Shown here one piece after another: positions 25,340 to 33,073 of a stretch of DNA of 64,000 bases. The position numbers and the translations under genes were made by a program. Source of the DNA: Flagellimonas okinawensis (lineage in GTDB: Bacteria; Bacteroidota; Bacteroidia; Flavobacteriales; Flavobacteriaceae); the NCBI RefSeq assembly GCF_029194005.1, contig NZ_JARFVA010000001.1, positions 124,001-188,000 on the forward strand, written 5' to 3'. Every line of letters begins with the position of its first letter. Position 1 is the first letter of the stretch. Below the pieces are notes generated by a model that worked only from the letters and a program-made list of their open reading frames with translations, was not told where the DNA came from and searched no databases.

Positions 25340-26173
25340 CTATTTGGAATTAGCAGGCCCTAGAAATTTTGGGCTCAATCCAATTCCAAAACCCCACCAA
25401 CGCCGGCCATTGTATTTCCATGATTTACCAATAGTACTTGTAGCGTGATCATGACCTATGGGGATAAATGAGAAAGCTATATCATTAAAAGAAAGATTAA
25501 AAGATAAACCGGTTGAAAGAAATAGCTCATTTTGCTCTCCCGTAGCGTCCGAGGGGAAACCATTTCTTTGAGAATCGCTGAATTCTTCAACAGTTGGAGA
25601 TATTATTACTCCGATTGAAGCTCTCATCAATAATTTTTTCCCACTTTGATAATAAATCTCCCTACGTCCTCTAATTAAATCAAAATTTACTGCCAGATTC
25701 TTAAGACCTGAAGTAGTTATACGTTTTAAGTCGTCATTACCAGGCCTTATCTTATATGGAATTGTCAATAGTGAAGCAGATTTTAAAAAATTTTTAAATG
25801 AAAATCCTATTTTCTCTTTTAAAACAAAATTTCTATCTCGCCTTAGCTCTAGTATGACTTCGTATAAGTCATTTTCTTCCAAATCCTCATAAGTGTTTTT
25901 GTAATTCTTGGGATAATCATCGTTTATTTGAGACTTCTTAGGTATATAACCATAAAGTTTTAACTTATTGCCATCATGTTTGACTGACTTGATTTCGCTT
26001 AAAAAAGTTTTCTCTTCTTCATAGACAGTATAGAAGTAATCGTCCCACTCGATTGTAAGTGTTCTATCGTTTTTCTTATCTACCTTTATAATTTGATCTT
26101 TGAGAAATACTTTATCTTGCCCGAAAATCGTTTGGGTAACTATCGCAAATAAACAAATTACTAGTTTTTTCAT
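25340..26173 (-). CDS. Hypothetical secreted protein, AT-rich gene
   Basis: A 277-residue protein with a signal peptide ending IFGQ. The first 110 mature residues are Lys-rich and resemble the short beta domain found before outer-membrane-type domains in flavobacteria. The C-terminal half alternates strands ending in FGIGLSPKFLG and could be a small barrel. I do not recognise a family. The gene is clearly richer in A/T than its neighbours (17 of 60 bases G/C at 25801-25860), which suggests relaxed selection or acquisition. Confidence 0.65.
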   Translation of the reverse strand: MKKLVICLFAIVTQTIFGQDKVFLKDQIIKVDKKNDRTLTIEWDDYFYTVYEEEKTFLSEIKSVKHDGNKLKLYGYIPKKSQINDDYPKNYKNTYEDLEENDLYEVILELRRDRNFVLKEKIGFSFKNFLKSASLLTIPYKIRPGNDDLKRITTSGLKNLAVNFDLIRGRREIYYQSGKKLLMRASIGVIISPTVEEFSDSQRNGFPSDATGEQNELFLSTGLSFNLSFNDIAFSFIPIGHDHATSTIGKSWKYNGRRWWGFGIGLSPKFLGPANSK

Positions 26174-26392
26174 GAATGGTCGTTTTTATTAAAAAAAAGA
26201 ATGGTTGAATCTTAAAGTCAATAATACCAACTAAAAGGCATCTCAAGGGGGAAAGTAACTAGTAGGAAGTCAATAACTTGGAGACCAACAAGATAGCTAA
26301 TGTCCTCGAAAACTCATTACACGAAATCCTTAAAAATTTTGCGGCTTTTATTGCTGATTTCTAGGGTTTTACCTCAATTTAACCCATAAAAA

Positions 26393-26413
26393 AACCACCC
26401 AATTTGGGTGGTT
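26393..26413 (-). terminator. Rho-independent terminator
   Basis: AACCACCC and GGGTGGTT pair around a five-base loop; on the minus strand a run of T follows. It lies about 60 bases after the stop of the 40-residue lipopeptide gene. Confidence 0.85.
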
Positions 26414-26471
26414 CAACTGAACTATGTATAGTCAATGGTTAGCGCATTTTGCAGTACATATAACCTACCTA

Positions 26472-26594
26472 TTAGTAGTCGCCTTCGCGATACTCATAAG
26501 GCACTTCTCCGTTACTTTTTCTGCATGACGCCATTGTAACCAATGAGGATACCACAACCATTAATAATACCAATACCTTTACTTTTCTTTTCAT
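26472..26594 (-). CDS. 40-residue lipopeptide
   Basis: An ATG-to-TAA frame beginning MKRKVKVLVLLMVVVSSL and continuing to a lipobox-type MASC, so only about 16 residues (CRKSNGEVPYEYREGDY) would remain after processing by signal peptidase II. It has its own terminator downstream and one copy of the 18-bp element 89 bases upstream, so it looks like a complete small transcription unit belonging to the adjacent two-component system. No family is known to me. Confidence 0.65.
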   Translation of the reverse strand: MKRKVKVLVLLMVVVSSLVTMASCRKSNGEVPYEYREGDY

Positions 26595-26683
26595 AGTTTA
26601 ATTTTTTGGTTCTACTTATTTAACAATCACAAGTTCCTGTAAATCAGTAGATAATTTTTAATAGCAATACACTAAATCTTAAT

Positions 26684-26701
26684 TTGGCTGAAAACTACTA
26701 G
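26684..26701 (-). promoter_or_regulatory. 18-bp element, copy 1 (upstream of lipopeptide gene)
   Basis: On the minus strand CTAGTAGTTTTCAGCCAA. The same sequence with two variable positions recurs at 27653-27670 and 30490-30507, each time upstream of a minus-strand gene of the kinase/regulator block. Here it ends 89 bases before the lipopeptide start. Candidate binding site of the LuxR-type regulator. Confidence 0.6.
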
Positions 26702-26721
26702 AGCTCAATTTTTCTTTGCCA

Positions 26722-27570
26722 CTATCGCAACACACAGGGCCCATCTTCCGGACTCAATTGCTCTACGATCAGTTGTTGTCCATTATTCCCAAAAGTGCCG
26801 TTTAAGATGTTATGATCATCAAATGGGGCGCCCACATTACCTACGGGAAATGGCAATTGACCTTGAGCAAAATTGGCAAAGTCACTCGCAATACGGAACG
26901 TGGCAAAAAACTCGTTGCCAGTTTGGCGGTAAATACCGTAGCCACGTCTTACAATTGGATTGGCCGCTCCTTGCACATGGGTATCCTGCTGCCTAAATAT
27001 GGACCCCAGTACCGGAAATTCCGTAGGAACGGACCTGTGGACGAGTTCTATCGCATTTTCCTCACTACTTGCCGCTTGTACATTGATCACAGGGCATCCA
27101 TAATTTGCTGTGGCCCTGGGCGGCGCTTGCTCGTTAAGTCCATGGCCAATACAAATGGCTATCATTTCGTCGGTAGCAAAGGCTGCCACCAGACCAAATT
27201 GAGGCATGATCACGGTACTGGTTTCATTTAATCCTGCCGGAAAAGGCATGGTAGGCCCTGCGGGCATTTGAATGGTAATCTGATCGTTCACATAGGTGTA
27301 ACTGCCCGAAAACGAAAAGTCTTGGTGCATATCGGTCGTAAAAAGTACATCCAATGTTCCATCTTGGTGAAAATTGAAATACCACTCCAAATTGGAGCCA
27401 CGCCTGGCAGCAACATAAAGCGCCTCAAAAGTTTGATTGGGCTGAAACGGGAAAAGGTTGTCCACCGTTTCAAGAATATCTTCCTCCGACAGAGGCATGT
27501 CCGGCAAGGGGTCGTTTGTTTCGGAACAGGCCACAACAAACAATAACAATACTAAAAATAGATTTTTCAA
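26722..27570 (-). CDS. Hypothetical lipoprotein next to two-component system
   Basis: A 282-residue lipoprotein (Cys15 in FVVACSE). The mature part starts with an acidic linker and then a beta-rich domain (WYFNFHQDGTLDV, FSFSGSYTYVNDQITI) resembling the strand pattern of lipocalin-like domains; a second part follows from about 150 with paired Cys (ANYGCPV, DGPCVLR). I recognise no known family. It lies between the lipopeptide and the response regulator genes and has an 18-bp element 82 bases before its start, so it may be a target or an accessory sensor of the system. Confidence 0.7.
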   Translation of the reverse strand: MKNLFLVLLLFVVACSETNDPLPDMPLSEEDILETVDNLFPFQPNQTFEALYVAARRGSNLEWYFNFHQDGTLDVLFTTDMHQDFSFSGSYTYVNDQITIQMPAGPTMPFPAGLNETSTVIMPQFGLVAAFATDEMIAICIGHGLNEQAPPRATANYGCPVINVQAASSEENAIELVHRSVPTEFPVLGSIFRQQDTHVQGAANPIVRRGYGIYRQTGNEFFATFRIASDFANFAQGQLPFPVGNVGAPFDDHNILNGTFGNNGQQLIVEQLSPEDGPCVLR

Positions 27571-27652
27571 AATGTTGGGTTTTATGGGTTAACAACTGCA
27601 ATTTCCGATATGATCGGTTTACATTTTTAGCCGCTAAACCCTAAAACCAAGA

Positions 27653-27670
27653 TTGGCTGAATACTACTAG
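27653..27670 (-). promoter_or_regulatory. 18-bp element, copy 2 (upstream of lipoprotein gene)
   Basis: On the minus strand CTAGTAGTATTCAGCCAA. Its first bases overlap the stop codon of the response regulator gene, and it ends 82 bases before the start of the downstream lipoprotein gene. Confidence 0.6.
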
Positions 27671-28287
27671 GCCCAGCCTTTTTTGAGTGCATACCGCACC
27701 AATTCCGCACTGTTTTTAAGCTCCAGTTTCAACAATATATTTTGTCTGTGCGACTCTACCGTGTGTTTGCTCAAATGAAGGCGCTCGGCAATCTCTCGCG
27801 TGGTGAGGCCTTCGACGATCAATAAAATCACTTCTTTTTCGCGCGGAGTTACCATTCCCTGTTTATTTTTTTCCCGAAGACTTTGGATGACCATTTGCGT
27901 GGTCTCTGGTGGAAAATAACTCCCAACTTTGTGTACTTGTTCAATGGCACCGAGCAATATTTGCTGGTCCGAATCTTTTTTGAGGTAGCCATCGGCCCCT
28001 GCCGATACAATATTTTGCACAAAAGCACCAGAATGATGCATGGTCAACACCAGTACTTTGGTGATCGACTTTTTCTTTTTCAATTCCTTGAGCACCTGAA
28101 AACCATCCACTTCGGGCATTTCTATATCCAGCAGCAAAACATCTGGTTCGGCATTCATCATCAAATCCAAGGCTTCCTGACCATTGGCGGCCTGCCCAAT
28201 GATCTCCAATTGTTCAAAATCGCCCAACATGGCTGCTATACCTTGCCTAAAGAGCATATGGTCATCTGCAATAAGTACTGAAATCAT
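27667..28287 (-). CDS. NarL/LuxR-family response regulator
   Basis: A 206-residue two-domain regulator. The receiver domain has the acidic pair IADDH, phospho-acceptor Asp54 (LLLDIEMP), Thr82 and Lys104. The C-terminal LuxR-type helix-turn-helix has LTTREIAERLHLSKHTVESH. I start at the ATG at 28287, which gives the normal MISVLIADDH beginning; an in-frame start 16 codons upstream lies inside the kinase gene and adds nothing. It starts one base after the kinase stop, so the pair is translated from one message. The regulator likely binds the 18-bp elements, including one upstream of its own operon. Confidence 0.95.
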   Translation of the reverse strand: MISVLIADDHMLFRQGIAAMLGDFEQLEIIGQAANGQEALDLMMNAEPDVLLLDIEMPEVDGFQVLKELKKKKSITKVLVLTMHHSGAFVQNIVSAGADGYLKKDSDQQILLGAIEQVHKVGSYFPPETTQMVIQSLREKNKQGMVTPREKEVILLIVEGLTTREIAERLHLSKHTVESHRQNILLKLELKNSAELVRYALKKGWA

Positions 28288-28288
28288 G

Positions 28289-30235
28289 TTATACTGGAAT
28301 TTGAATGTTAAGAATGGTTCCCCGATCGGGCGCACTGTCGATGGAAAAGATTCCCTTTAACAATTGAACCCGCTGCTTTATATTTTTGAGGCCTATCCCC
28401 TCTGTTGTGGAATACATAATGCCCTTGCCATCGTCCTCGATCATTAAGACCAGGTGCTCCTTATGCTTGTTCAGTTGAATGAACAAATTCTTGGCACTTG
28501 CATGTTTCAACACATTCTGCAAGGCTTCTTGCACAATTCGATACAATTGGATTTCCTTGAGGGGCTCCAAACGTTCCTCCCCCTGATTGCTTAAAAACTG
28601 TGCGTTGATCTCGCCCTCGTTCAAATTCTCGAGCAAAGTGTTTATAGCGGCCACCAAACCAAACCTGACCAACTCCCCGGGCATAAGGTTGTGCGAAATC
28701 TGCCTTACTTGGTTCGTGGTTTGCTCCAAGGTGGACAAAGCACTTTCCATCTCGGGTGAAGGTTCATTCATTTTCTGTTTGGCCATTTCAAATTTGGATT
28801 TGGTCAATGCCAACGACCCCCCGATGCTATCGTGCAGGTCTTGGGCAATGCGCTTACGCTCTTCTGTCTGGGTTTCGGATATGGCCAAGATTAATTCGTG
28901 CTGCTTTTTGTTCTGTAAGCGTTGTCGGAACAGCACAAAGCCCAGAATCCCGATCAATGCGATAGCACCCAAGCCAAAATACAATTGTCTCATTCGGCGA
29001 TTTTGCTTCGCAATCACAATCTCTCCTTCCTGCTTTTGTTTGGAAAGTTTCAGCAGTTCATTTTCCTTTTGTTGGGTCTCATATTTAACTTCGAGCTCAC
29101 TGATGGCCTTGAGGCGCTCCTCTCCTACTATACTTTCATTCAAATCATGATATTTGATGTAGTACTCCAATGCTTTTCTGGGTTTGTCGATTGTATCATA
29201 AAACTCGGAAAGGTTGAAGTAGGCATCCCTTAGTTTATCCCTATTCCCTAGTTTTTGGGTCATGGCCACACCAAGGTCAAAATATTCCAGAGCTTTGGCG
29301 TTATTTCCGGTTTTATGTTCCAGCCAACCTACATTTTGGTAACCCAGTGCCATGGATTGAATATCGTTTTGGGAGATGGCCAAATCAAGCCCTTTTTGAT
29401 AATAATAAAGAGCTCGATCATAATTCTGTTGCATCTCTTTTAACCTGCCCAAGTTATTGTAGTTCTTTGCGGCGGAAATACTATCGCCCGTCTCCAAATA
29501 AATGGCCAAATCCTTTAAAAACCATTCTTCGGATTTATCAAAATCACCTTGTTCCGCATAAATAATGGCCATATTCCCTATTGCTCTTGAGCGTTCAAAA
29601 GCATTGTTGATCGCTGCTGCTTGGTCCAATGCCTTACTGGTGTATTCCTGAGCCTTTTCCCAATCTCCCGTGCCCATATAAACCACACTGATGTTGTTAT
29701 AAATACCGGGCAAACAGTCCAACTCTTGATTAGCTTCACATATCTCCATTGCTTTAAAATGTGATTGCAGCGCCTTTTCGTAGGATGATGTATAATAATG
29801 GCAGGTCGCAATCGTAGAATGTAAATAAATCAATTCATCTGGTTTGGACAACTTCTCAAACTCAAGTGCTTTTGCTCCATCTTCCAGGGCCAATGCATAT
29901 TGATGATGAAATAATTCGTTTCTGGATTTCACCAAAAGGAACAAGAAGTCCTTGCGTTCCAAGTTTTTGGTGTTGATCAAGGGCTCAATACTATCCAAAA
30001 GGGCCTGCATTTCAGCCTTCACTCCTATTTGTTGAAGTTTCCATGCTTTTTCCAATGTCTGCAATAGATCATCGGCCTTTTCCTCATCATCCTGAGTGAT
30101 GAAGGAATCCAACAGAGAAGATAATTCTGTTCTGGTGCTATCACTTTGCGATAATTGGGAACTGGATAATTGGGCCAGTAATAAAAAACCAAGTATCGTT
30201 AAGACGTTCCTCTTTAACCGAGAAGTGAATTTCAT
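28289..30235 (-). CDS. TPR-sensor histidine kinase (NarX/HisKA_3 type)
   Basis: A 648-residue membrane kinase. An N-terminal signal/anchor (to about 28) exports a sensor of roughly seven TPR units (about 100-365); a coiled segment (365-412) and one transmembrane helix (418-436) follow. The dimerisation domain carries phospho-acceptor His468 in RIAQDLHDSIGG. The HATPase domain has the N-box VQEALQNVLKHA, G1 MIEDDGKGI and G2 GIGLKNIKQR. It pairs with the following regulator gene. TPR sensors in Bacteroidota commonly respond to periplasmic proteins or peptides; the 40-residue lipopeptide nearby is a possible partner, by position only. Confidence 0.93.
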   Translation of the reverse strand: MKFTSRLKRNVLTILGFLLLAQLSSSQLSQSDSTRTELSSLLDSFITQDDEEKADDLLQTLEKAWKLQQIGVKAEMQALLDSIEPLINTKNLERKDFLFLLVKSRNELFHHQYALALEDGAKALEFEKLSKPDELIYLHSTIATCHYYTSSYEKALQSHFKAMEICEANQELDCLPGIYNNISVVYMGTGDWEKAQEYTSKALDQAAAINNAFERSRAIGNMAIIYAEQGDFDKSEEWFLKDLAIYLETGDSISAAKNYNNLGRLKEMQQNYDRALYYYQKGLDLAISQNDIQSMALGYQNVGWLEHKTGNNAKALEYFDLGVAMTQKLGNRDKLRDAYFNLSEFYDTIDKPRKALEYYIKYHDLNESIVGEERLKAISELEVKYETQQKENELLKLSKQKQEGEIVIAKQNRRMRQLYFGLGAIALIGILGFVLFRQRLQNKKQHELILAISETQTEERKRIAQDLHDSIGGSLALTKSKFEMAKQKMNEPSPEMESALSTLEQTTNQVRQISHNLMPGELVRFGLVAAINTLLENLNEGEINAQFLSNQGEERLEPLKEIQLYRIVQEALQNVLKHASAKNLFIQLNKHKEHLVLMIEDDGKGIMYSTTEGIGLKNIKQRVQLLKGIFSIDSAPDRGTILNIQIPV

Positions 30236-30489
30236 AGAGGTTGGTTTAAATAAAAGCTTGTTCGTAAAATAGACATGCTTGTCTATTCAATTACACTAAA
30301 CGTTTGCATGCCCTTTAAATTATGGGAAAGTTATACGTTATCTGCCCTTTGGACCCATTATCTGATGAAAATACAGCAGAAATCCAAAAAACATAAGGTT
30401 CAACATACAAAACTCCCAAAATTGAAAAACTTTACAAATATCTGGATTGGACGGCTATACTTGAAGACCATTTATTGCCAATTCTAAAA

Positions 30490-30507
30490 TTGGCTGTAAA
30501 CTACTAG
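30490..30507 (-). promoter_or_regulatory. 18-bp element, copy 3 (upstream of kinase-regulator operon)
   Basis: On the minus strand CTAGTAGTTTACAGCCAA, 254 bases upstream of the kinase start and beyond the terminator of the preceding gene. The location suggests autoregulation of the operon. Confidence 0.6.
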
Positions 30508-30555
30508 GGTGATCTAAAGGAAGAATTTTCTAGCCAACGACCAAATTGGACCAAA

Positions 30556-30592
30556 AAAAACCGTCTCATCCAAAAAGGACGAGACGGCTTTT
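30556..30592 (-). terminator. Rho-independent terminator
   Basis: CCGTCTC...GAGACGG stem (with an extended imperfect part) whose minus-strand reading ends in a run of T. It follows the FKBP gene by about 20 bases. Confidence 0.85.
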
Positions 30593-30611
30593 AAAAAATC
30601 TTAAAAGGAAT

Positions 30612-31040
30612 TTATAGTATTTCCACTACTTCTAGGTCGAATACCAAATCTTGTCCGGCCAAAGGGTGGTTGGCATCCAAGATGATATCGTTTTCCTCAA
30701 CTTTAGCAACTCTAAACTGCTGCTGTTGACCTTCCGCATTGGAACCCACTAGTCCCATTCCTACTTCGGGCTTAATATCTTCGGGTAATTGAGATTTGGA
30801 TATTTTTTGAAAAAGTGACTCGTTTACTTCTCCGTAAGCTTCTTTTTTATCGATGGTAATGGTTTTTTTCTCATTTACCTCCATATCGATAAGTCCTTTT
30901 TCAAAACCCGGTATAAGTTGACCTTGACCCAAGGCTACTTCCATAGGCTCTCTTTGCAGCGAACTGTCAAAAATTTGTCCATTGGTAAGTTTACCTGTGT
31001 AATGAACCTTTACCGTATCATTCTCTTTTACTTTACTCAT
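30612..31040 (-). CDS. FKBP-type peptidyl-prolyl isomerase (SlyD-like)
   Basis: A 142-residue cytoplasmic isomerase/chaperone. The FKBP core is VKVHYTGKLTNGQIFDSS, then GQGQLIPGFEKGLIDM, interrupted by an insert-in-flap domain (about 65-125: KKEAYGEVNESLFQKI ... DANHPLAGQDL) as in SlyD. It lacks the long His-rich metal-binding tail of E. coli SlyD, so a nickel-storage role in hydrogenase assembly is not supported despite the hyp genes in the window. Single-gene unit with its own terminator. Confidence 0.92.
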   Translation of the reverse strand: MSKVKENDTVKVHYTGKLTNGQIFDSSLQREPMEVALGQGQLIPGFEKGLIDMEVNEKKTITIDKKEAYGEVNESLFQKISKSQLPEDIKPEVGMGLVGSNAEGQQQQFRVAKVEENDIILDANHPLAGQDLVFDLEVVEIL

Positions 31041-31148
31041 AATTTTGGTTTACAATTTTAAAATCAAAACGTTGCAAATATACAGGGTATAAAACAGTTA
31101 AACGAAGGAGTTTCTGTTCGTTTTGCTAAAACTCCCTTAAAATTGCCT

Positions 31149-32240
31149 TTATCTGTCACTAATTATGATTTCTGAACCGATTTTGTTGTCAGACTTCCCT
31201 TTCAGTCCAAATAAAGGTCTTAAAAATCCTATTCTTCGGATCAGGAACTCATACAACACATAACACAATGCAAAAGTGAATACAGTTATCGCTATAAACT
31301 GTAAAGCTGGATGAATCTTTATGGGTAAAATCAACAATCCGCCCAAATACATTACAAACATATGGATGATGTACACCGGATAGGCCGCTTGGCTCAAATA
31401 GCGCAGTAATCCACTAGGTCGGTTTAGATATCGATATCCCAGACCGAATACTCCAAAAATCCAACAAGTGGATTCCAAGGCCATTAAATACCCTGGTGCT
31501 TCCAATTGAAATTCCAAATAACGGACGGCATACAATAATAAGCCCATTGCCAAATAGCCCCAGCGCCATTTTTTTACCGTGTTCCAAAAACTTTCACCAC
31601 TGTAGACGAACAAGTAACCAAAAAAGAAAGCCAATGCACCCAAGAAGAAGCCGTGCCAAGTTTCGGCATACAAGGAATAAATCTGTGGTTTTACCAAAAT
31701 GGCTTCCAGCATAAAAAAGAGTGAAACCAACAAAGGTCCGCCCGGATTGGACATCAACTTATTTAAAAGTTGTTGGAACCTACCTCCCTCCTTCTGTTTT
31801 AAGAAATAGAAAATGGGCAAAAACAACAGCACGTAGACAAAAATATTCCCCAAAAACCAGAGATGTCCCATATGGGGATAATACCCCAAAGGCAGCTTGT
31901 AGAATTTTTGAAAAATGAACATATGCAACGGAGCAATGGCCACTATACCAAAGAGCAATGGCAACAGTATTCTTCTGGCCCGCTCCCCTACCAATTGCTT
32001 CCAATTGCGTTTGCGCATGGCAAAATAGAGTCCCATTCCCGATACAAAGAACAAGATTGGAATACGCCAAACATTGAGCATGGACATGGGAGTCCATAAT
32101 CCTTCCAGGGTCTCATTACTTCTTATAAAGCCTACAAACATGGCCCAAGGTTGAAAGATAATGGCAATATGGTAAATCAGTAGCAAGGCAATGGTGATTA
32201 CCCGCAACCAATCAATATCGTGTCTACGTTCTGTTTTCAT
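31149..32240 (-). CDS. Acyltransferase 3 family membrane protein
   Basis: A 363-residue protein with about ten membrane helices. It opens with the Acyl_transf_3 signature HDIDWLRVITIALLLIYH, whose His is part of the active site, followed by PILFFVSGMG and a conserved Arg-rich loop. Family members transfer acetyl or other acyl groups to sugars of peptidoglycan, O-antigen or exopolysaccharide. The acceptor is unknown. It lies 23 bases after the ankyrin lipoprotein gene on the same strand, so they may be co-transcribed. Confidence 0.88.
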   Translation of the reverse strand: MKTERRHDIDWLRVITIALLLIYHIAIIFQPWAMFVGFIRSNETLEGLWTPMSMLNVWRIPILFFVSGMGLYFAMRKRNWKQLVGERARRILLPLLFGIVAIAPLHMFIFQKFYKLPLGYYPHMGHLWFLGNIFVYVLLFLPIFYFLKQKEGGRFQQLLNKLMSNPGGPLLVSLFFMLEAILVKPQIYSLYAETWHGFFLGALAFFFGYLFVYSGESFWNTVKKWRWGYLAMGLLLYAVRYLEFQLEAPGYLMALESTCWIFGVFGLGYRYLNRPSGLLRYLSQAAYPVYIIHMFVMYLGGLLILPIKIHPALQFIAITVFTFALCYVLYEFLIRRIGFLRPLFGLKGKSDNKIGSEIIISDR

Positions 32241-32263
32241 GACTTGTTTCGTTTTTTGATGAA

Positions 32264-32851
32264 TTATTGTAGCATTACGGCAATGGTAGGACGTGTTTCC
32301 TCAATTTCTTCCAAGTCCAATTGAAGACCAATGGGCCCCAATTGCTGTTGCATCATTTCGTAGATGGGTTTTACATCGGCAAACGGACCAATAACGGTTT
32401 CGCGTGCAGTTGCCCCATAGTTGTTCTTTACCTGTTTGTCGGCCCCTGCATCCATCAACATTTTAACTCCTTCAACCTTACAGAAGAAAGCAGCCACATG
32501 CAGTGCCGTGGAACCATCATTATTTTTAATGGATAGGTCGGCACCGGCATCGATCAAGGCTTGTGCAATGTCCTGCTTATCAAAAGTGATTGCGGTAATC
32601 AAAGGTGTTGATCCGCTCAACGGGTCTTTCTCGTTGATGTTGGTTCCAGCTTTTATATGTTGCTCCACAGCCTCCAAGTTTCCGGATACCACCGCGGCAG
32701 AAAGAGCAATGTCCGGTGCCTTAACTTCAGATTTGGCCGAAACCGTCTTATCGGCGGTTGACTTTTCGTCTTTACAAGCGGATAGGCTTACCAACATAAT
32801 ACATAGGGCGCAGGTTAGAATTCTCATTGAATTGCTTTTAAAATTTTTCAT
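32264..32851 (-). CDS. Ankyrin-repeat lipoprotein
   Basis: A 195-residue lipoprotein. The preferred start is the ATG at 32851, which gives a signal peptide ending LVSLSAC with lipobox Cys26; the first in-frame ATG further upstream adds 24 unlikely residues. Three to four ankyrin repeats follow (ALSAAVVSGNLEAVEQHIKAG, DIAQALIDAGADLSIKNNDG, STALHVAAFFCKVEGVKM). Such repeats bind proteins. Periplasmic or outer-membrane location is expected; partner unknown. Divergent from the AraC-TPR regulator gene with about 220 bases between starts. Confidence 0.85.
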   Translation of the reverse strand: MKNFKSNSMRILTCALCIMLVSLSACKDEKSTADKTVSAKSEVKAPDIALSAAVVSGNLEAVEQHIKAGTNINEKDPLSGSTPLITAITFDKQDIAQALIDAGADLSIKNNDGSTALHVAAFFCKVEGVKMLMDAGADKQVKNNYGATARETVIGPFADVKPIYEMMQQQLGPIGLQLDLEEIEETRPTIAVMLQ

Positions 32852-33010
32852 GACTTTTCGTTTTACGTGTTGAACAATAAATTTTATGGTACAAAGATTC
32901 TCCAAAGCCTGATGCAGCACCAATCAGCTATGCCGCGTTGTATATAAGTTCTGCACTGACCATGAAAATTATGGCGCATCGATATTAATTATGCGGCAAA
33001 ACCTGCATTT

Positions 33011-33039
33011 TTGCCATGGAAAGGAATCGCTTATATTTG
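33011..33039 (+). promoter_or_regulatory. Consensus Bacteroidota promoter of the AraC-TPR gene
   Basis: TTTTTG ending at 33013, an 18-base spacer and TATATTTG at 33032-33039 fit the -33/-7 consensus well. It lies 34 bases before the ATG at 33074 and overlaps the 5' extension that would result from the earliest in-frame ATG (33011), so it decides the start. Confidence 0.7.
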
Positions 33040-33073
33040 TTCAACCTATGCAGTTATTAATCTGCAAACCACG

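Larger units (their letters stand above)
30236..30611. other. Intergenic region upstream of the two-component operon
   Basis: About 375 bases holding the third 18-bp element and the FKBP terminator. The 250 bases between the element and the kinase start contain no gene I can support, so the operon may have a long leader. Confidence 0.5.

Noticed and set aside
26256..26276. A fourth copy of the 18-bp element (CTAGTAG followed by GAAGTCAATAA)
   Set aside because: Only the first seven bases and a few later ones match, the orientation is opposite and no gene follows suitably.
30612..31040. FKBP gene as a nickel chaperone (SlyD) for the hydrogenase
   Set aside because: It lacks the His/Cys-rich tail and lies 28 kb from the hyp genes.
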